Below, in pieces: positions 1 to 6,971 of a DNA stretch of 8,404 bases (its first letter is position 1; the number at the start of each line of letters is the position of its first letter). A program made the translations under genes and the position numbers. The stretch comes from Candidatus Omnitrophota bacterium. GTDB lineage: Bacteria > Omnitrophota > Gorgyraeia > Duberdicusellales > 4484-171. A model generated the notes under the pieces. It made no database searches. It was given only the letters and a program-made list of their open reading frames with translations, and was not told the DNA's origin. The stretch is from positions 1-8,404 of the forward strand of contig JAFGHG010000209.1 of NCBI GenBank assembly GCA_016939345.1, given 5' to 3'.

Positions 1-443
1 GCCGGCACCCTAGAAGAATTATCAGACTTGAAGGTGGAGACGCTAAGAGTTTGGGGGTAAAATCTTTTTTTCCACTCTTCGCTGTTTTCTGTCATGTATG
101 GGGTTAGATTCGTGATATGTTGAGCCCTGATAAAAGTAGCAACAGTTTCTTTTTCACCTAAAATGCCGAAAATGTCAGGAAGGGTTTTTGCCCTTGCTGC
201 TGCAGTGACCTTCATCGAATAGGTTCCTGGCGGAAACAATAATTTGAATTCAACGTCAATTCCGGTAAGTTTTTTATATTTTGACGCTAAGGCGTCAAAG
301 GCTTCTTTACGGTCAGTCATCCAATGCCAGACTACGAGCTTGTTTGCTGAAGTTTGCTGAGGAGGGGTTTTGCAACCCTGGATAAAAGTGAAAAAAGTAA
401 TAATCAAAACTAGTAATCCTGCCAAAATGAGTCTAGTTTTCAT
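1..443 (-). CDS. ABC transporter extracellular solute-binding lipoprotein (family 1, sugar-type), partial
   Basis: The reading frame starts at ATG 443-441 and runs open to the left edge, so only about 147 N-terminal residues are present. The start is fixed by a strong AAGGAGG four bases upstream. The protein opens with a basic residue pair, a hydrophobic stretch (about residues 5-21) and a lipobox-like IQGC, so Cys24 is the likely lipidated residue that anchors it at the outer face of the inner membrane. After a short linker comes LVVWHWMTD, then a helix ending in YKKLTGIDVEF, then a stretch with KVTAAARAKTLPDIFGI. This order is typical of family 1 solute-binding proteins, which capture sugars or other solutes for an ABC importer. 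The substrate cannot be told from this fragment, and permease genes would be expected beyond the left edge. It lies downstream of purU on the same strand but 264 bases away, with its own candidate promoter, so it is probably a separate unit. Confidence 0.85.
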   Translation of the reverse strand, partial: MKTRLILAGLLVLIITFFTFIQGCKTPPQQTSANKLVVWHWMTDRKEAFDALASKYKKLTGIDVEFKLLFPPGTYSMKVTAAARAKTLPDIFGILGEKETVATFIRAQHITNLTPYMTENSEEWKKRFYPQTLSVSTFKSDNSSRVP

Positions 444-447
444 CACA

Positions 448-454
448 CCTCCTT
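448..454 (-). promoter_or_regulatory. Strong Shine-Dalgarno for the solute-binding lipoprotein
   Basis: AAGGAGG on the minus strand, four bases before ATG 443. It stands out because most other starts in this window have no visible Shine-Dalgarno, and it decides the start of the partial lipoprotein gene. Confidence 0.8.
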
Positions 455-490
455 AAATAAAGCCACTAATGTATCGTTAACAAAGTCAAT

Positions 491-519
491 AATTTAACAT
501 AAAAACTCTTATTATGCAA
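491..519 (-). promoter_or_regulatory. Candidate extended -10 promoter for the solute-binding lipoprotein gene
   Basis: On the minus strand TTGCAT (519-514) and TAAATT (496-491) are separated by 17 bases, and TG sits one base before the -10 box, making an extended -10. Transcription would begin near base 484 and give a leader of about 40 bases carrying the AAGGAGG site. The -35 box is poor (3 of 6 consensus bases), so this is a by-eye candidate only. Confidence 0.35.
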
Positions 520-600
520 TGATTTGTATTCAAGTTTTAAAATAGCTCAAAAAAAACGTTTTAGGCTATGAATCCAGTCCTCCTTAATATATTTGACAGT

Positions 601-646
601 ATTAGATCCGGTTAAGTTCCATTCTTTATAAGGTATAAAATCTAAT
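601..646. repeat. 7-bp inverted repeat in the purU/lipoprotein intergenic region
   Basis: ATTAGAT at 601-607 and its exact reverse complement ATCTAAT at 640-646 are separated by 32 bases. In this AT-rich spacer such a short match may be chance. It is listed because bases 444-707 otherwise hold only the lipoprotein start signals, an unused AAGGAGG-like site at 579-585 (minus strand) and a 14-bp palindrome at 661-674. No gene was found in this spacer. Confidence 0.25.
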
Positions 647-707
647 CAGGGGTTTTTTAGCGCTTTTAAAAGCGGATTTTGCTATTTATTTATGAAACGC
701 TAAGATT

Positions 708-1559
708 TTAATCAAAAACAACGGTTTTATTTTCATAAACCAGGATTTTTCTTTCAAGGTGCCAACGCACGGCCCGGGAAAGTACAATTCTTTCCAGCTC
801 CTGGCCTTCACGCTTAAGATCTATTAATGAGTTCCTGTGGGTTATTCTGACAGTATCTTGCTCAATTATCGGCCCGGCATCAAGTTCATCTATTACATAA
901 TGGCTGGTTGCTCCGATGATTTTAACTCCTCTGTCCCAGGCTTGGCTGTAGGGGTCACTTCCGGCAAAAGCCGGAAGAAAAGAATGATGGATGTTGATGA
1001 TTTTGTTGGGAAACTCAAGTACAAAGTCTTTAGTAAAAATCTGGTGATATCTGGCCAGGACGATAAGGTCTATATTCTCTTGCTTTAGGAGTTGGATTTC
1101 TTTTTTTTCAACTTCAGCTTTATTTGCAGGCGTTTTGCTGAACTCAAAAAAGGGAATTGCCAAGCTTTTAGCTATTGGTGCTATATCGCTGTGGTTGCTT
1201 ATAATCATCGATATTTTACACTTAAGATAGCTTTGTTTTTGTTTAAGGACCAGATCGTAAAGACAGTGCTTAGATTTGGAGGCAAAAATGGCAACCTTTG
1301 GGATATCAGCATTGAAAAATAAAGACCAGTTCATATTGAACTTATCGGCCAGAGGTTTGAATTCGCCGGTTATTTTATCCTCGGGGATATCAAAGCCGGA
1401 CAATGACCATTCAATCCGCATAAAAAAAGTATTATTTTGAGGGTCTATATGCTGGTCAGCGTGTTCGATGTTGGCATTATGAGAAAAAAGAAAATTTGTA
1501 ACTGTGGCGGTTATCCCCTTCTGGTCGGGACAAGATATCAGAAGTATGGCTGTATTCAT
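708..1559 (-). CDS. purU: Formyltetrahydrofolate deformylase (PurU)
   Basis: Hydrolyses 10-formyltetrahydrofolate to formate and tetrahydrofolate in the cytoplasm, balancing the one-carbon pool and supplying formate. At 283 residues it has the usual PurU length and two-part layout. An ACT-type regulatory domain covers about residues 1-80, beginning AILLISCPDQKGITATV. A formyltransferase domain covers about 86-265. Catalytic-site features are visible: NIHHSFLPAF (Asn189, His191), GVKIIGATSHYV (211-222) and ELDAGPIIEQD with Asp227, matching the Asn-His-Asp set of the family. The HHS rather than HPS motif, together with the ACT domain, separates it from PurN. It starts 12 bases after the hflC stop with no visible Shine-Dalgarno, so it is probably translated from the hflK-hflC transcript. 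A purN gene lies about 6 kb away in the same window. Confidence 0.95.
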   Translation of the reverse strand: MNTAILLISCPDQKGITATVTNFLFSHNANIEHADQHIDPQNNTFFMRIEWSLSGFDIPEDKITGEFKPLADKFNMNWSLFFNADIPKVAIFASKSKHCLYDLVLKQKQSYLKCKISMIISNHSDIAPIAKSLAIPFFEFSKTPANKAEVEKKEIQLLKQENIDLIVLARYHQIFTKDFVLEFPNKIINIHHSFLPAFAGSDPYSQAWDRGVKIIGATSHYVIDELDAGPIIEQDTVRITHRNSLIDLKREGQELERIVLSRAVRWHLERKILVYENKTVVFD

Positions 1560-1571
1560 TTATAAAAGAGT

Positions 1572-2513
1572 TTATTCTGAAGTGCTGTTTTTTAAATATT
1601 TGAAGTATTCACTTTCAGTGGTAAGAATGAGAGTTGATTCATCCTTTATGCTTTGTTTGTAAACCTCAAGGCTTTTCAGAAAGGAGAAAAGCTGGGGATC
1701 CTTATTGTAGGCATCGGCATATATCTTTATGGCTTCGTTATCGGCCTTGCCTTTGATTTTTTGAGCTTCTTTATAGGCTTCTGATTCTATCTGTTTCAGT
1801 TCTTTATCGGTTTTTCCTGCCCATTTGGCTTTTTCTCCCCTGCCTTCGGAAAGGTGCTTCTCAGCAGCTCGTTTTCGGTCTGAGATCATCCTTTCATAAG
1901 CAGTCTGGCGCACGGCTTCGACATAACTGACTCTTTTTATCCTGACGTCTATTAATTCTATTCCGTATTTAGGAGCTGTTTTTTTGGCTAGATCAAAGAT
2001 CTTCTGTCTTATCGCTTCCTTGCCTATAGCTACTTTTTCGACATCTTCCTGTTCAGATTGGCCAAGCATTTTTCCCATAATAAAATCACGGTTGCTGGTC
2101 CTTACAATTTCAATCAGGTTATGAGAGTTGACCATACTCCTTACTGAGGCGTCGATTATGTCATCTAAACGTGAGTGAGCTCCAGACTCATTGTAAACAG
2201 ATTGATAAAATTTCAGAGGGTCGCTTATTTTCCAGCGGGCAGTAATGTCTATCCAGATGTTCCGTTGTTCTTTAGTAGGTATTTTGTTTGGATCGCCGTC
2301 CCATTCCAGGATCCTCTTGTCAAAATAGGTTACTTTTTGCACAAAAGGTAGCTTGAAATAAAAACCTGCCTTTTTCTTGGGACCTCCTATAGGCTCACCG
2401 AACTGGGTTATTATGGCCTGCTGGCGCTCATCAAGGAAATAAAAAGGCATGCCTCCTAATATCAAAACAAGGACAATAGTGATGATATAGACCGGTATGT
2501 GTTTTTTATTCAT
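1572..2513 (-). CDS. hflC: HflC, SPFH/prohibitin-family modulator of membrane protease FtsH
   Basis: Partner of HflK in a large membrane-anchored SPFH assembly that in E. coli surrounds FtsH and limits its access to membrane substrates. The 313-residue protein has one N-terminal membrane segment (about residues 7-27), then an SPFH domain beginning with DERQQAIITQFGEP and the hallmark GFYFKLPFVQKVTYFDKR (50-67). Next are ITARWKISDPLKFY (90-103) and YGIELIDVRIKRV (183-195), and then a long charged helix, about 200-265, expected to form the cage wall. The C-terminal IYADAYNKDP followed by TTESEYFKYL is typical of HflC and separates it from HflK. It overlaps the end of hflK by 8 bases and has no obvious Shine-Dalgarno, which suggests translational coupling. 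It is slightly shorter than E. coli HflC, with nothing essential obviously missing. Confidence 0.95.
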   Translation of the reverse strand: MNKKHIPVYIITIVLVLILGGMPFYFLDERQQAIITQFGEPIGGPKKKAGFYFKLPFVQKVTYFDKRILEWDGDPNKIPTKEQRNIWIDITARWKISDPLKFYQSVYNESGAHSRLDDIIDASVRSMVNSHNLIEIVRTSNRDFIMGKMLGQSEQEDVEKVAIGKEAIRQKIFDLAKKTAPKYGIELIDVRIKRVSYVEAVRQTAYERMISDRKRAAEKHLSEGRGEKAKWAGKTDKELKQIESEAYKEAQKIKGKADNEAIKIYADAYNKDPQLFSFLKSLEVYKQSIKDESTLILTTESEYFKYLKNSTSE

Positions 2514-3501
2514 TATTGTCTAAATTTAGTAAAGGTAAAATTCCTTTCACCTGGGGATCCACTATGATTATTTTTCCAGTATTCTCGAAGACCGATTGCA
2601 GGTTTTCAAGATATATTCGTTTTTCAGTGACATCTTTCGCCTGTTGATAGGCTGAAAGTATTTGTTCAAAACGAGAGGCATCTCCCTGAGCTTTGTTTAC
2701 AGCCTCTTTTGCATAGCCTTCGGCTTCCTGGATTATTTTAAGGGCGTTGCCCTTAGCTTCGGGTATTTTTTGGTTATATACCTGTTTTGCCTGGTTGATC
2801 ATGGTCTGCTTTTCCTGTTCAGCCTTGTTTTCCATTTCAAAAGCCGGCTGGACAGGGTCAGGAGGCATAACATCCTGAAATTCAACCACGATTACCTGTA
2901 TGCCGCTTTGGTAATAATCGAGTATTTCCTGCATTTTCTCTTTTGCCAGCTCATTAAGTTGCAAATTAGACCTTTCAGTTATCAATTCTTCAAATGAATA
3001 ATCTCCTACCACATCGCGCATTACCGATTCTGAGGTGTCCCTGATGGTCTTGCGCTGATCACGGATGTTGAATAGATATTTTACCGGATCGATTTTTCTG
3101 TATTGGATAGACCAGGCTATATCTATGACATTTAAATCAGCAGTAAGCATAAGCGCTTCATCATCATAACTTTTTGATGAATACTGGGTTTTAACTCCTG
3201 CGGATAATGTCCTATAGCCGAATTCTTCGCGGAATTTTCCTTCTACATTAACGGTATTTAGTTTTTCTATCCAGGGAAGTTTAAAATGAAGCCCGGGACC
3301 TGACTTTCTGACATATTTGCCAAAACGCTGTATAACGCCGATTTCATAAGGCTGAATCGTATAAACCAGGTTACGGGCAGTAAAAAGAAAGAAAAGTATG
3401 ATCAGGAAAACCGCAAGGTTAAAAGACTTGGGCTGGCGGATGTGAAATTTGTCTTTCAAGCTCTGAAAAATTTCGTCAGGATCTTTTCGCTCAAAGTCCA
3501 T
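2506..3501 (-). CDS. hflK: HflK, SPFH/prohibitin-family modulator of membrane protease FtsH
   Basis: Forms the alternating HflK-HflC cage in the inner membrane. The 331-residue protein has a charged 25-residue N-terminus, one membrane segment (about 27-43), and an SPFH domain with YEIGVIQRFGKYVRKSGPGLH (52-72) and KLPWIEKLNTV. The SIQYRKIDPVKYLF stretch (131-144) and the VVEFQDVMPPDPVQPAF segment (205-221) are strong HflK signatures. A long coiled region, about 220-290, follows. It is shorter than E. coli HflK mainly because it lacks the Gly/Asn-rich N-terminal extension, as is usual outside Proteobacteria. ATG 3501 is the only ordinary in-frame start after an upstream in-frame TGA at 3552-3550. 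It has no Shine-Dalgarno, and a promoter-like pair ends 7 bases before the ATG. It is first gene of the hflK-hflC-purU unit and divergent from the ftsH-like gene. Confidence 0.95.
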   Translation of the reverse strand: MDFERKDPDEIFQSLKDKFHIRQPKSFNLAVFLIILFFLFTARNLVYTIQPYEIGVIQRFGKYVRKSGPGLHFKLPWIEKLNTVNVEGKFREEFGYRTLSAGVKTQYSSKSYDDEALMLTADLNVIDIAWSIQYRKIDPVKYLFNIRDQRKTIRDTSESVMRDVVGDYSFEELITERSNLQLNELAKEKMQEILDYYQSGIQVIVVEFQDVMPPDPVQPAFEMENKAEQEKQTMINQAKQVYNQKIPEAKGNALKIIQEAEGYAKEAVNKAQGDASRFEQILSAYQQAKDVTEKRIYLENLQSVFENTGKIIIVDPQVKGILPLLNLDNNE

Positions 3502-3508
3502 AGTAAAA

Positions 3509-3536
3509 AGTTTAACACATATGTTTATTTTGACAA
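3509..3536 (-). promoter_or_regulatory. Candidate promoter of the hflK-hflC-purU operon, possibly giving a leaderless mRNA
   Basis: On the minus strand TTGTCA (3536-3531) and TAAACT (3514-3509) are 16 bases apart, and TG lies one base before the -10 box. TTGTCA matches five of six -35 consensus bases and TAAACT matches four of six -10 bases. Only seven bases separate the -10 from the hflK ATG, so the transcript would begin at or next to the start codon. That agrees with the absence of a Shine-Dalgarno. It is inferred from sequence only. Confidence 0.5.
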
Positions 3537-3546
3537 GTTTTTTTTG

Positions 3547-3616
3547 AGATCACTGAAACCCTTTTCAGAAAGGTTTTATTTTGATTTATCTAAATAATAT
3601 CAGTACTTAGATCACT
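3547..3616. repeat. Direct repeat AGATCACT in the divergent control region
   Basis: AGATCACT occurs at 3547-3554 and again at 3609-3616, 62 bases apart centre to centre, each followed within a few bases by GAAA. The copies sit between the divergent hflK and ftsH-like genes and could be paired operator sites, but an eight-base match is weak evidence. Confidence 0.25.
3553..3576. repeat. Overlapping, mutually exclusive small hairpins in the divergent control region
   Basis: CTGAAA (3553-3558) pairs with TTTCAG (3563-3568) around a four-base loop. Alternatively AAACC (3556-3560) plus TTT (3562-3564) pairs with AAAGGTTT (3569-3576), with one bulged C and a TCAG loop, followed on the plus strand by TTATTTT. 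The two folds share bases and cannot form together. No plus-strand promoter upstream is convincing, so an attenuator role is not established. Confidence 0.3.
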
Positions 3617-3713
3617 ATGAAAAATGATGGGATTTCTGGTCAGTCAGAACTAATATATAGACATTTAACAAAATCTATGGTATTTTTCTTATAAGGTAAG
3701 GAAATCGATAACA

Positions 3714-5378
3714 ATGAACAATGTCAATAAGTTAAGCAAGTATATCCGCCTGAACTGGGTATCTTTATTAGTGGTTGGCTCCATAGCCATTGGTATAATA
3801 CTCATCATCACCGTAACCGGAATAAGTTTCTTTCATTTCAGCCGCATTGCTCCTCATATGCGCGAGGCTTTATGGGCCAGGACCCTGCCTTATATATTCA
3901 TTTTTCTGGTAATCGGTTCCTTCACCGGCCTTATTCATACTCTGGCCTGGATATATTTTGTCTTCGGCGGCGGTATAGCTCAGATGACTTATAAAAAGGT
4001 AAAAGAGACTGAAGTAAATGTTCATTGGGGCGATGTCGTAGGCATGGACCTTATAAAGAAAGAAGTCTGGGAAGTAATTAGTTTATTGAAAGACAGGTCA
4101 AAGATAAAGAAAATCGGCGGTAAAGTAATCAAGGGCGTGCTTATGATAGGGCCCCCGGGCACTGGTAAGACTTATCTGGCAAAAGCTATTGCTACTGAAA
4201 CAGGTTTACCTTTTCTGGCCGAAGTTGGAAGTGAATTTGTCGGCATCCTTGTAGGTCAAGGAGCCATGTCCATTAAAAAATTATTCAAAAAAGCCAGAGT
4301 TCTCGCTGAGATACACGGAGGCTGTATTGTTTTTATCGATGAAATAGACAGCATTGCCCTGCCTAGAGTAACCTCGGCAGGCATTTCGGCAAGAGAAGGC
4401 CATAATGCCACGATAAATCAACTTTTAGCTGAAATGGACGGCGTAAGACAGGCTGAAGATAATATTGTGGTTATAGGGGCTACTAATGTCTCAGAAGATG
4501 CTCTTGATCCGGCCTTGATGCGTGCAGGAAGATTTGACAGAAAGATCTACTTTGACTACCCTAATCTTAATGACCGCAAGGAGCTTCTGAACTATTATCT
4601 GAAAAAGATCCGTTATGACCATTCAATCAGTATTAACACCCTTGCTGTAAAAACTGTAATGCTTTCTCCTGCGGATATAGCTAACATGATCAGAGAAGCT
4701 ACTCTTGTAAGCATGCGCAGCAGGAGAGAAATCGTGACCATGCGAGATATATCCGAAGCATATGACCGCATATTATTCGGGTTGAAGTCAGGGCTGCAGC
4801 TCAGTGAAAAGGAAAAGCTCTGGGTGGCCTACCATGAAGCCGGTCACGCTATTATTGCTTACCTAAAGCATCCGACCACTGATGTTGTAAAAGCAACGAT
4901 TATTCCGAGAAAAGGCTATTTAGGCTATGCCCACCCGGTTCCCCGGGAAGAGATCCATATTGATACCAAGGATATTATTCTTGCCAAGATAAAGACTTTT
5001 TTAGCCAGTTATGTCGCCGAAAAAATAAAATTCGGCTCCACGGGTAGCGGTGTAAATTATGACTTCGCCCAGGCATTAAAACTTGCCCACGATATGGTTT
5101 ATAAATACGGAATGGGTGAATCGGCTGTAATAGGAAATTTTCAATCACTTTACTCTAAAGATTCAGGATATGATATAAGCCAGGATCTAAAATCAAGGCT
5201 CGATAACGATATCCAAAAAATACTAAAAGACTGCCAGAAAGAAGTTGAAGAAATTCTTATAAAAGAAAGAGATATCCTGGATTACTTTGCCCGGGAACTT
5301 CTAAAAAAAGAAGAACTGGATTATGACGAGATAGTTGATATTTTCAAGAAGTTCGGCAAAGAACGGCAAGAAAGCTGA
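3714..5378 (+). CDS. FtsH-type membrane AAA+ zinc metalloprotease, divergent short form
   Basis: ATP-driven membrane protease of the FtsH family, 554 residues against about 640 for E. coli FtsH. Two membrane segments (about 15-40 and 58-84) flank a loop of only about 17 residues instead of a folded periplasmic domain. The AAA module has Walker A GPPGTGKT (146-153), Walker B CIVFIDE (204-210), NQLLAEMDG (235-243), and the second region of homology ending RAGRFDR with Arg273 and Arg276. The peptidase has HEAGH (374-378; His374, Glu375, His378), and Asp450 in the GVNYDFAQA stretch is the expected third zinc ligand. The enzyme therefore looks catalytically intact. Oddly, the pore loop normally reading FVGVGA is LVGQGA (179-184), so the conserved aromatic is leucine, and about four residues appear inserted before Walker B. 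ATG 3714 is the only ordinary start after an in-frame TAA at 3666, with AAGGA 11 bases upstream. It lies opposite hflKC, its expected regulators. It may be a specialised paralogue rather than the housekeeping FtsH, so no symbol is given. Confidence 0.9.
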   Translation: MNNVNKLSKYIRLNWVSLLVVGSIAIGIILIITVTGISFFHFSRIAPHMREALWARTLPYIFIFLVIGSFTGLIHTLAWIYFVFGGGIAQMTYKKVKETEVNVHWGDVVGMDLIKKEVWEVISLLKDRSKIKKIGGKVIKGVLMIGPPGTGKTYLAKAIATETGLPFLAEVGSEFVGILVGQGAMSIKKLFKKARVLAEIHGGCIVFIDEIDSIALPRVTSAGISAREGHNATINQLLAEMDGVRQAEDNIVVIGATNVSEDALDPALMRAGRFDRKIYFDYPNLNDRKELLNYYLKKIRYDHSISINTLAVKTVMLSPADIANMIREATLVSMRSRREIVTMRDISEAYDRILFGLKSGLQLSEKEKLWVAYHEAGHAIIAYLKHPTTDVVKATIIPRKGYLGYAHPVPREEIHIDTKDIILAKIKTFLASYVAEKIKFGSTGSGVNYDFAQALKLAHDMVYKYGMGESAVIGNFQSLYSKDSGYDISQDLKSRLDNDIQKILKDCQKEVEEILIKERDILDYFARELLKKEELDYDEIVDIFKKFGKERQES

Positions 5379-5420
5379 AAATAATTCCTCCAGAAACCAA
5401 TCCTTTTATTCTAGATCGTT

Positions 5421-6956
5421 ATGATTAAAAGGCTTTTCTTTAATTTTTTTTCTTTTCTTCTTATCTTATTTATTTTTTCCTGTGCAAAGTATCCGTCCTT
5501 TACCCGGGAAAGCTCAGCTGCCGACATCGAAAGGCTATGCCAGAAAGAATTTGCAATAGATGTGCATGCTTGGTATCAGGAAGATACGCTTTGGGTTTAC
5601 GCCGCTCTTAACCATCTTGATGGATCAGGGTCCTGGAAGACCACCACTGAAGGACTTTGGACTGCCGATCTTGAAGAAAAAATACAGAATATAACTTATG
5701 TTCTGCACAAGGTGATTTTCAGCCTTGACCGCCCCCCAAAATTTTACTGCTTGGTTAATTCAAACATAGAATCCCAAGGCATGGACCAATATAACCTTGC
5801 CCTGGTAGAAAAAGAAATGATGCAGATTATGGAAAAGGAGCTTTTGGATGATATTGCTTCTAAAACGGTTGCCAGCGTTAGGTTTCGCATAGATTCGCCA
5901 TCAGCCATAGGAGACAGAACAGGCAGCCACATCTATTCTTATGATGTCTGCCTGAATGAATTTATTGCTATGGTTATAATGCAAAAAATCGAAAACTTGG
6001 CCAATACAAATATTTCTCAGCAAGATCCGATAATAAAAAATATCGATATTGACTATCAGGGAACGAATTTTTATATTAATCTTGATTTAGGCTCAAACAT
6101 CGCCTATCTAGAGAACAGGAAGTTTATAAATTTGATAAAACAAGCCTGTGAGCAGATATTCAAAGATTACGAATATATTATTCCTGGGATAAGCCTTCGC
6201 ATATCTGAGTCTGCAAGCCGGGAAAGCATTATTATAAAATCTCATGGCGAAAAATACCACCCCCCTTCTCCTTCCTGCGATTATGAAAAAAACAGCTATT
6301 CAATTTTAAATATAAAAAAAGCCAATTTTTATTATAAAATCGCCCGCAGATACTTCCAAGACAACAATTACGCTTTAGCTCAAGAGTATCTGGATGAATC
6401 CCTTAAGGTCTTAAATAGCTTTCCAGCTTCTTTGAAGCTTCTAGATATAGTCAATGATTATTTGTCTACAAACTCAGGGCAAGACATAGAAGAAACAGAT
6501 ATCTACTTAAAACAAGCCCGTGACTTCATGAACCAGGATAATTACCAGGAAGCAGTTTCAATCTTAGAAATGACAGCAAAACTCGATCCAAACATTCCTC
6601 AAACATATATACAGCTGGGAATAGCTTATTCAAAGACCGGCCAGTATTCTCAATCCCTAGAGGCATTTGACACTGCTATAAGACTTGACCCTGCGAATCA
6701 ACTGGCTTATTACAATCAGGGCTGGACCTACAATGAAATAAGAGAGTATGAAAAGGCTGAAAAATCATTTCAAAAGGCAGTAAAAATTAATCCTGCTTTA
6801 GCCAATGCGTATCATGGCTTGGCAATAAGCCAGTTAAAACAAAAAAAATATCAAGAGGCTTCTGAAAATCTTCAATCAGCCCTACAGCTTTATTCAAATC
6901 AAGGCGATAAAAAATCAGCTGAAACTGTAGAATACCTGCTTAAGTCTTTGCCTTAA
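5421..6956 (+). CDS. TPR-repeat lipoprotein with an uncharacterised N-terminal region
   Basis: A 511-residue protein starting MIKR, then a very hydrophobic stretch and IFSC, so Cys21 is the likely lipid anchor (Phe at -2 is unusual for a lipobox). Residues about 34-275 belong to no family I can name. They contain two similar-looking strand-helix-strand units (DTLWVYAAL onward and TNFYINLDL onward). The C-terminal half is a tetratricopeptide array: a degenerate unit at about 302-335, then about 360-393, 394-427 (clear: AYSKTGQYSQSLEAFDTAIRLDP), 428-461 (clear: AEKSFQKAVKINP) and 462-495. TPRs act as protein-docking scaffolds, so this is probably an envelope assembly or adaptor protein. It starts 42 bases after the ftsH-like stop on the same strand with no visible Shine-Dalgarno or promoter, so co-transcription with the protease is likely. 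Its actual function is unknown. Confidence 0.85.
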   Translation: MIKRLFFNFFSFLLILFIFSCAKYPSFTRESSAADIERLCQKEFAIDVHAWYQEDTLWVYAALNHLDGSGSWKTTTEGLWTADLEEKIQNITYVLHKVIFSLDRPPKFYCLVNSNIESQGMDQYNLALVEKEMMQIMEKELLDDIASKTVASVRFRIDSPSAIGDRTGSHIYSYDVCLNEFIAMVIMQKIENLANTNISQQDPIIKNIDIDYQGTNFYINLDLGSNIAYLENRKFINLIKQACEQIFKDYEYIIPGISLRISESASRESIIIKSHGEKYHPPSPSCDYEKNSYSILNIKKANFYYKIARRYFQDNNYALAQEYLDESLKVLNSFPASLKLLDIVNDYLSTNSGQDIEETDIYLKQARDFMNQDNYQEAVSILEMTAKLDPNIPQTYIQLGIAYSKTGQYSQSLEAFDTAIRLDPANQLAYYNQGWTYNEIREYEKAEKSFQKAVKINPALANAYHGLAISQLKQKKYQEASENLQSALQLYSNQGDKKSAETVEYLLKSLP

Positions 6957-6971
6957 AAGTGTAAAGAAGTA

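Noticed and set aside
661..674. Perfect 14-bp palindrome CGCTTTTAAAAGCG after purU, considered as a rho-independent terminator
   Set aside because: The stem is AT-rich with no room for a stable loop, and in the purU direction it is followed by A's rather than T's.
837..1322. Two open frames on the plus strand opposite purU
   Set aside because: They lie wholly inside a confidently assigned gene, and their translations show no recognisable domain.
2662..2997. 111-codon plus-strand frame opposite hflK
   Set aside because: It is an antisense shadow: Phe/Leu-rich translation of the reverse of the lysine- and glutamate-rich HflK helix.
3530..3535. TTGACA on the plus strand as the -35 of the ftsH-like gene
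   Set aside because: No -10-like hexamer lies 15-19 bases downstream. The same bases serve better as part of the minus-strand hflK promoter.
3714..5378. Idea that the ftsH-like gene is a pseudogene because it is short
   Set aside because: The frame is uninterrupted and all ATPase and zinc-site residues are present. The missing length is mainly the periplasmic loop and C-terminal tail.
5744..5932. Minus-strand frame inside the TPR lipoprotein gene
   Set aside because: Short, entirely antisense to a real gene, with no start signal or domain.
6957..6971. Bidirectional terminator between the convergent TPR and BatD-like genes
   Set aside because: Only 15 bases separate the stops, and no GC-rich hairpin with a T-run is visible on either strand.
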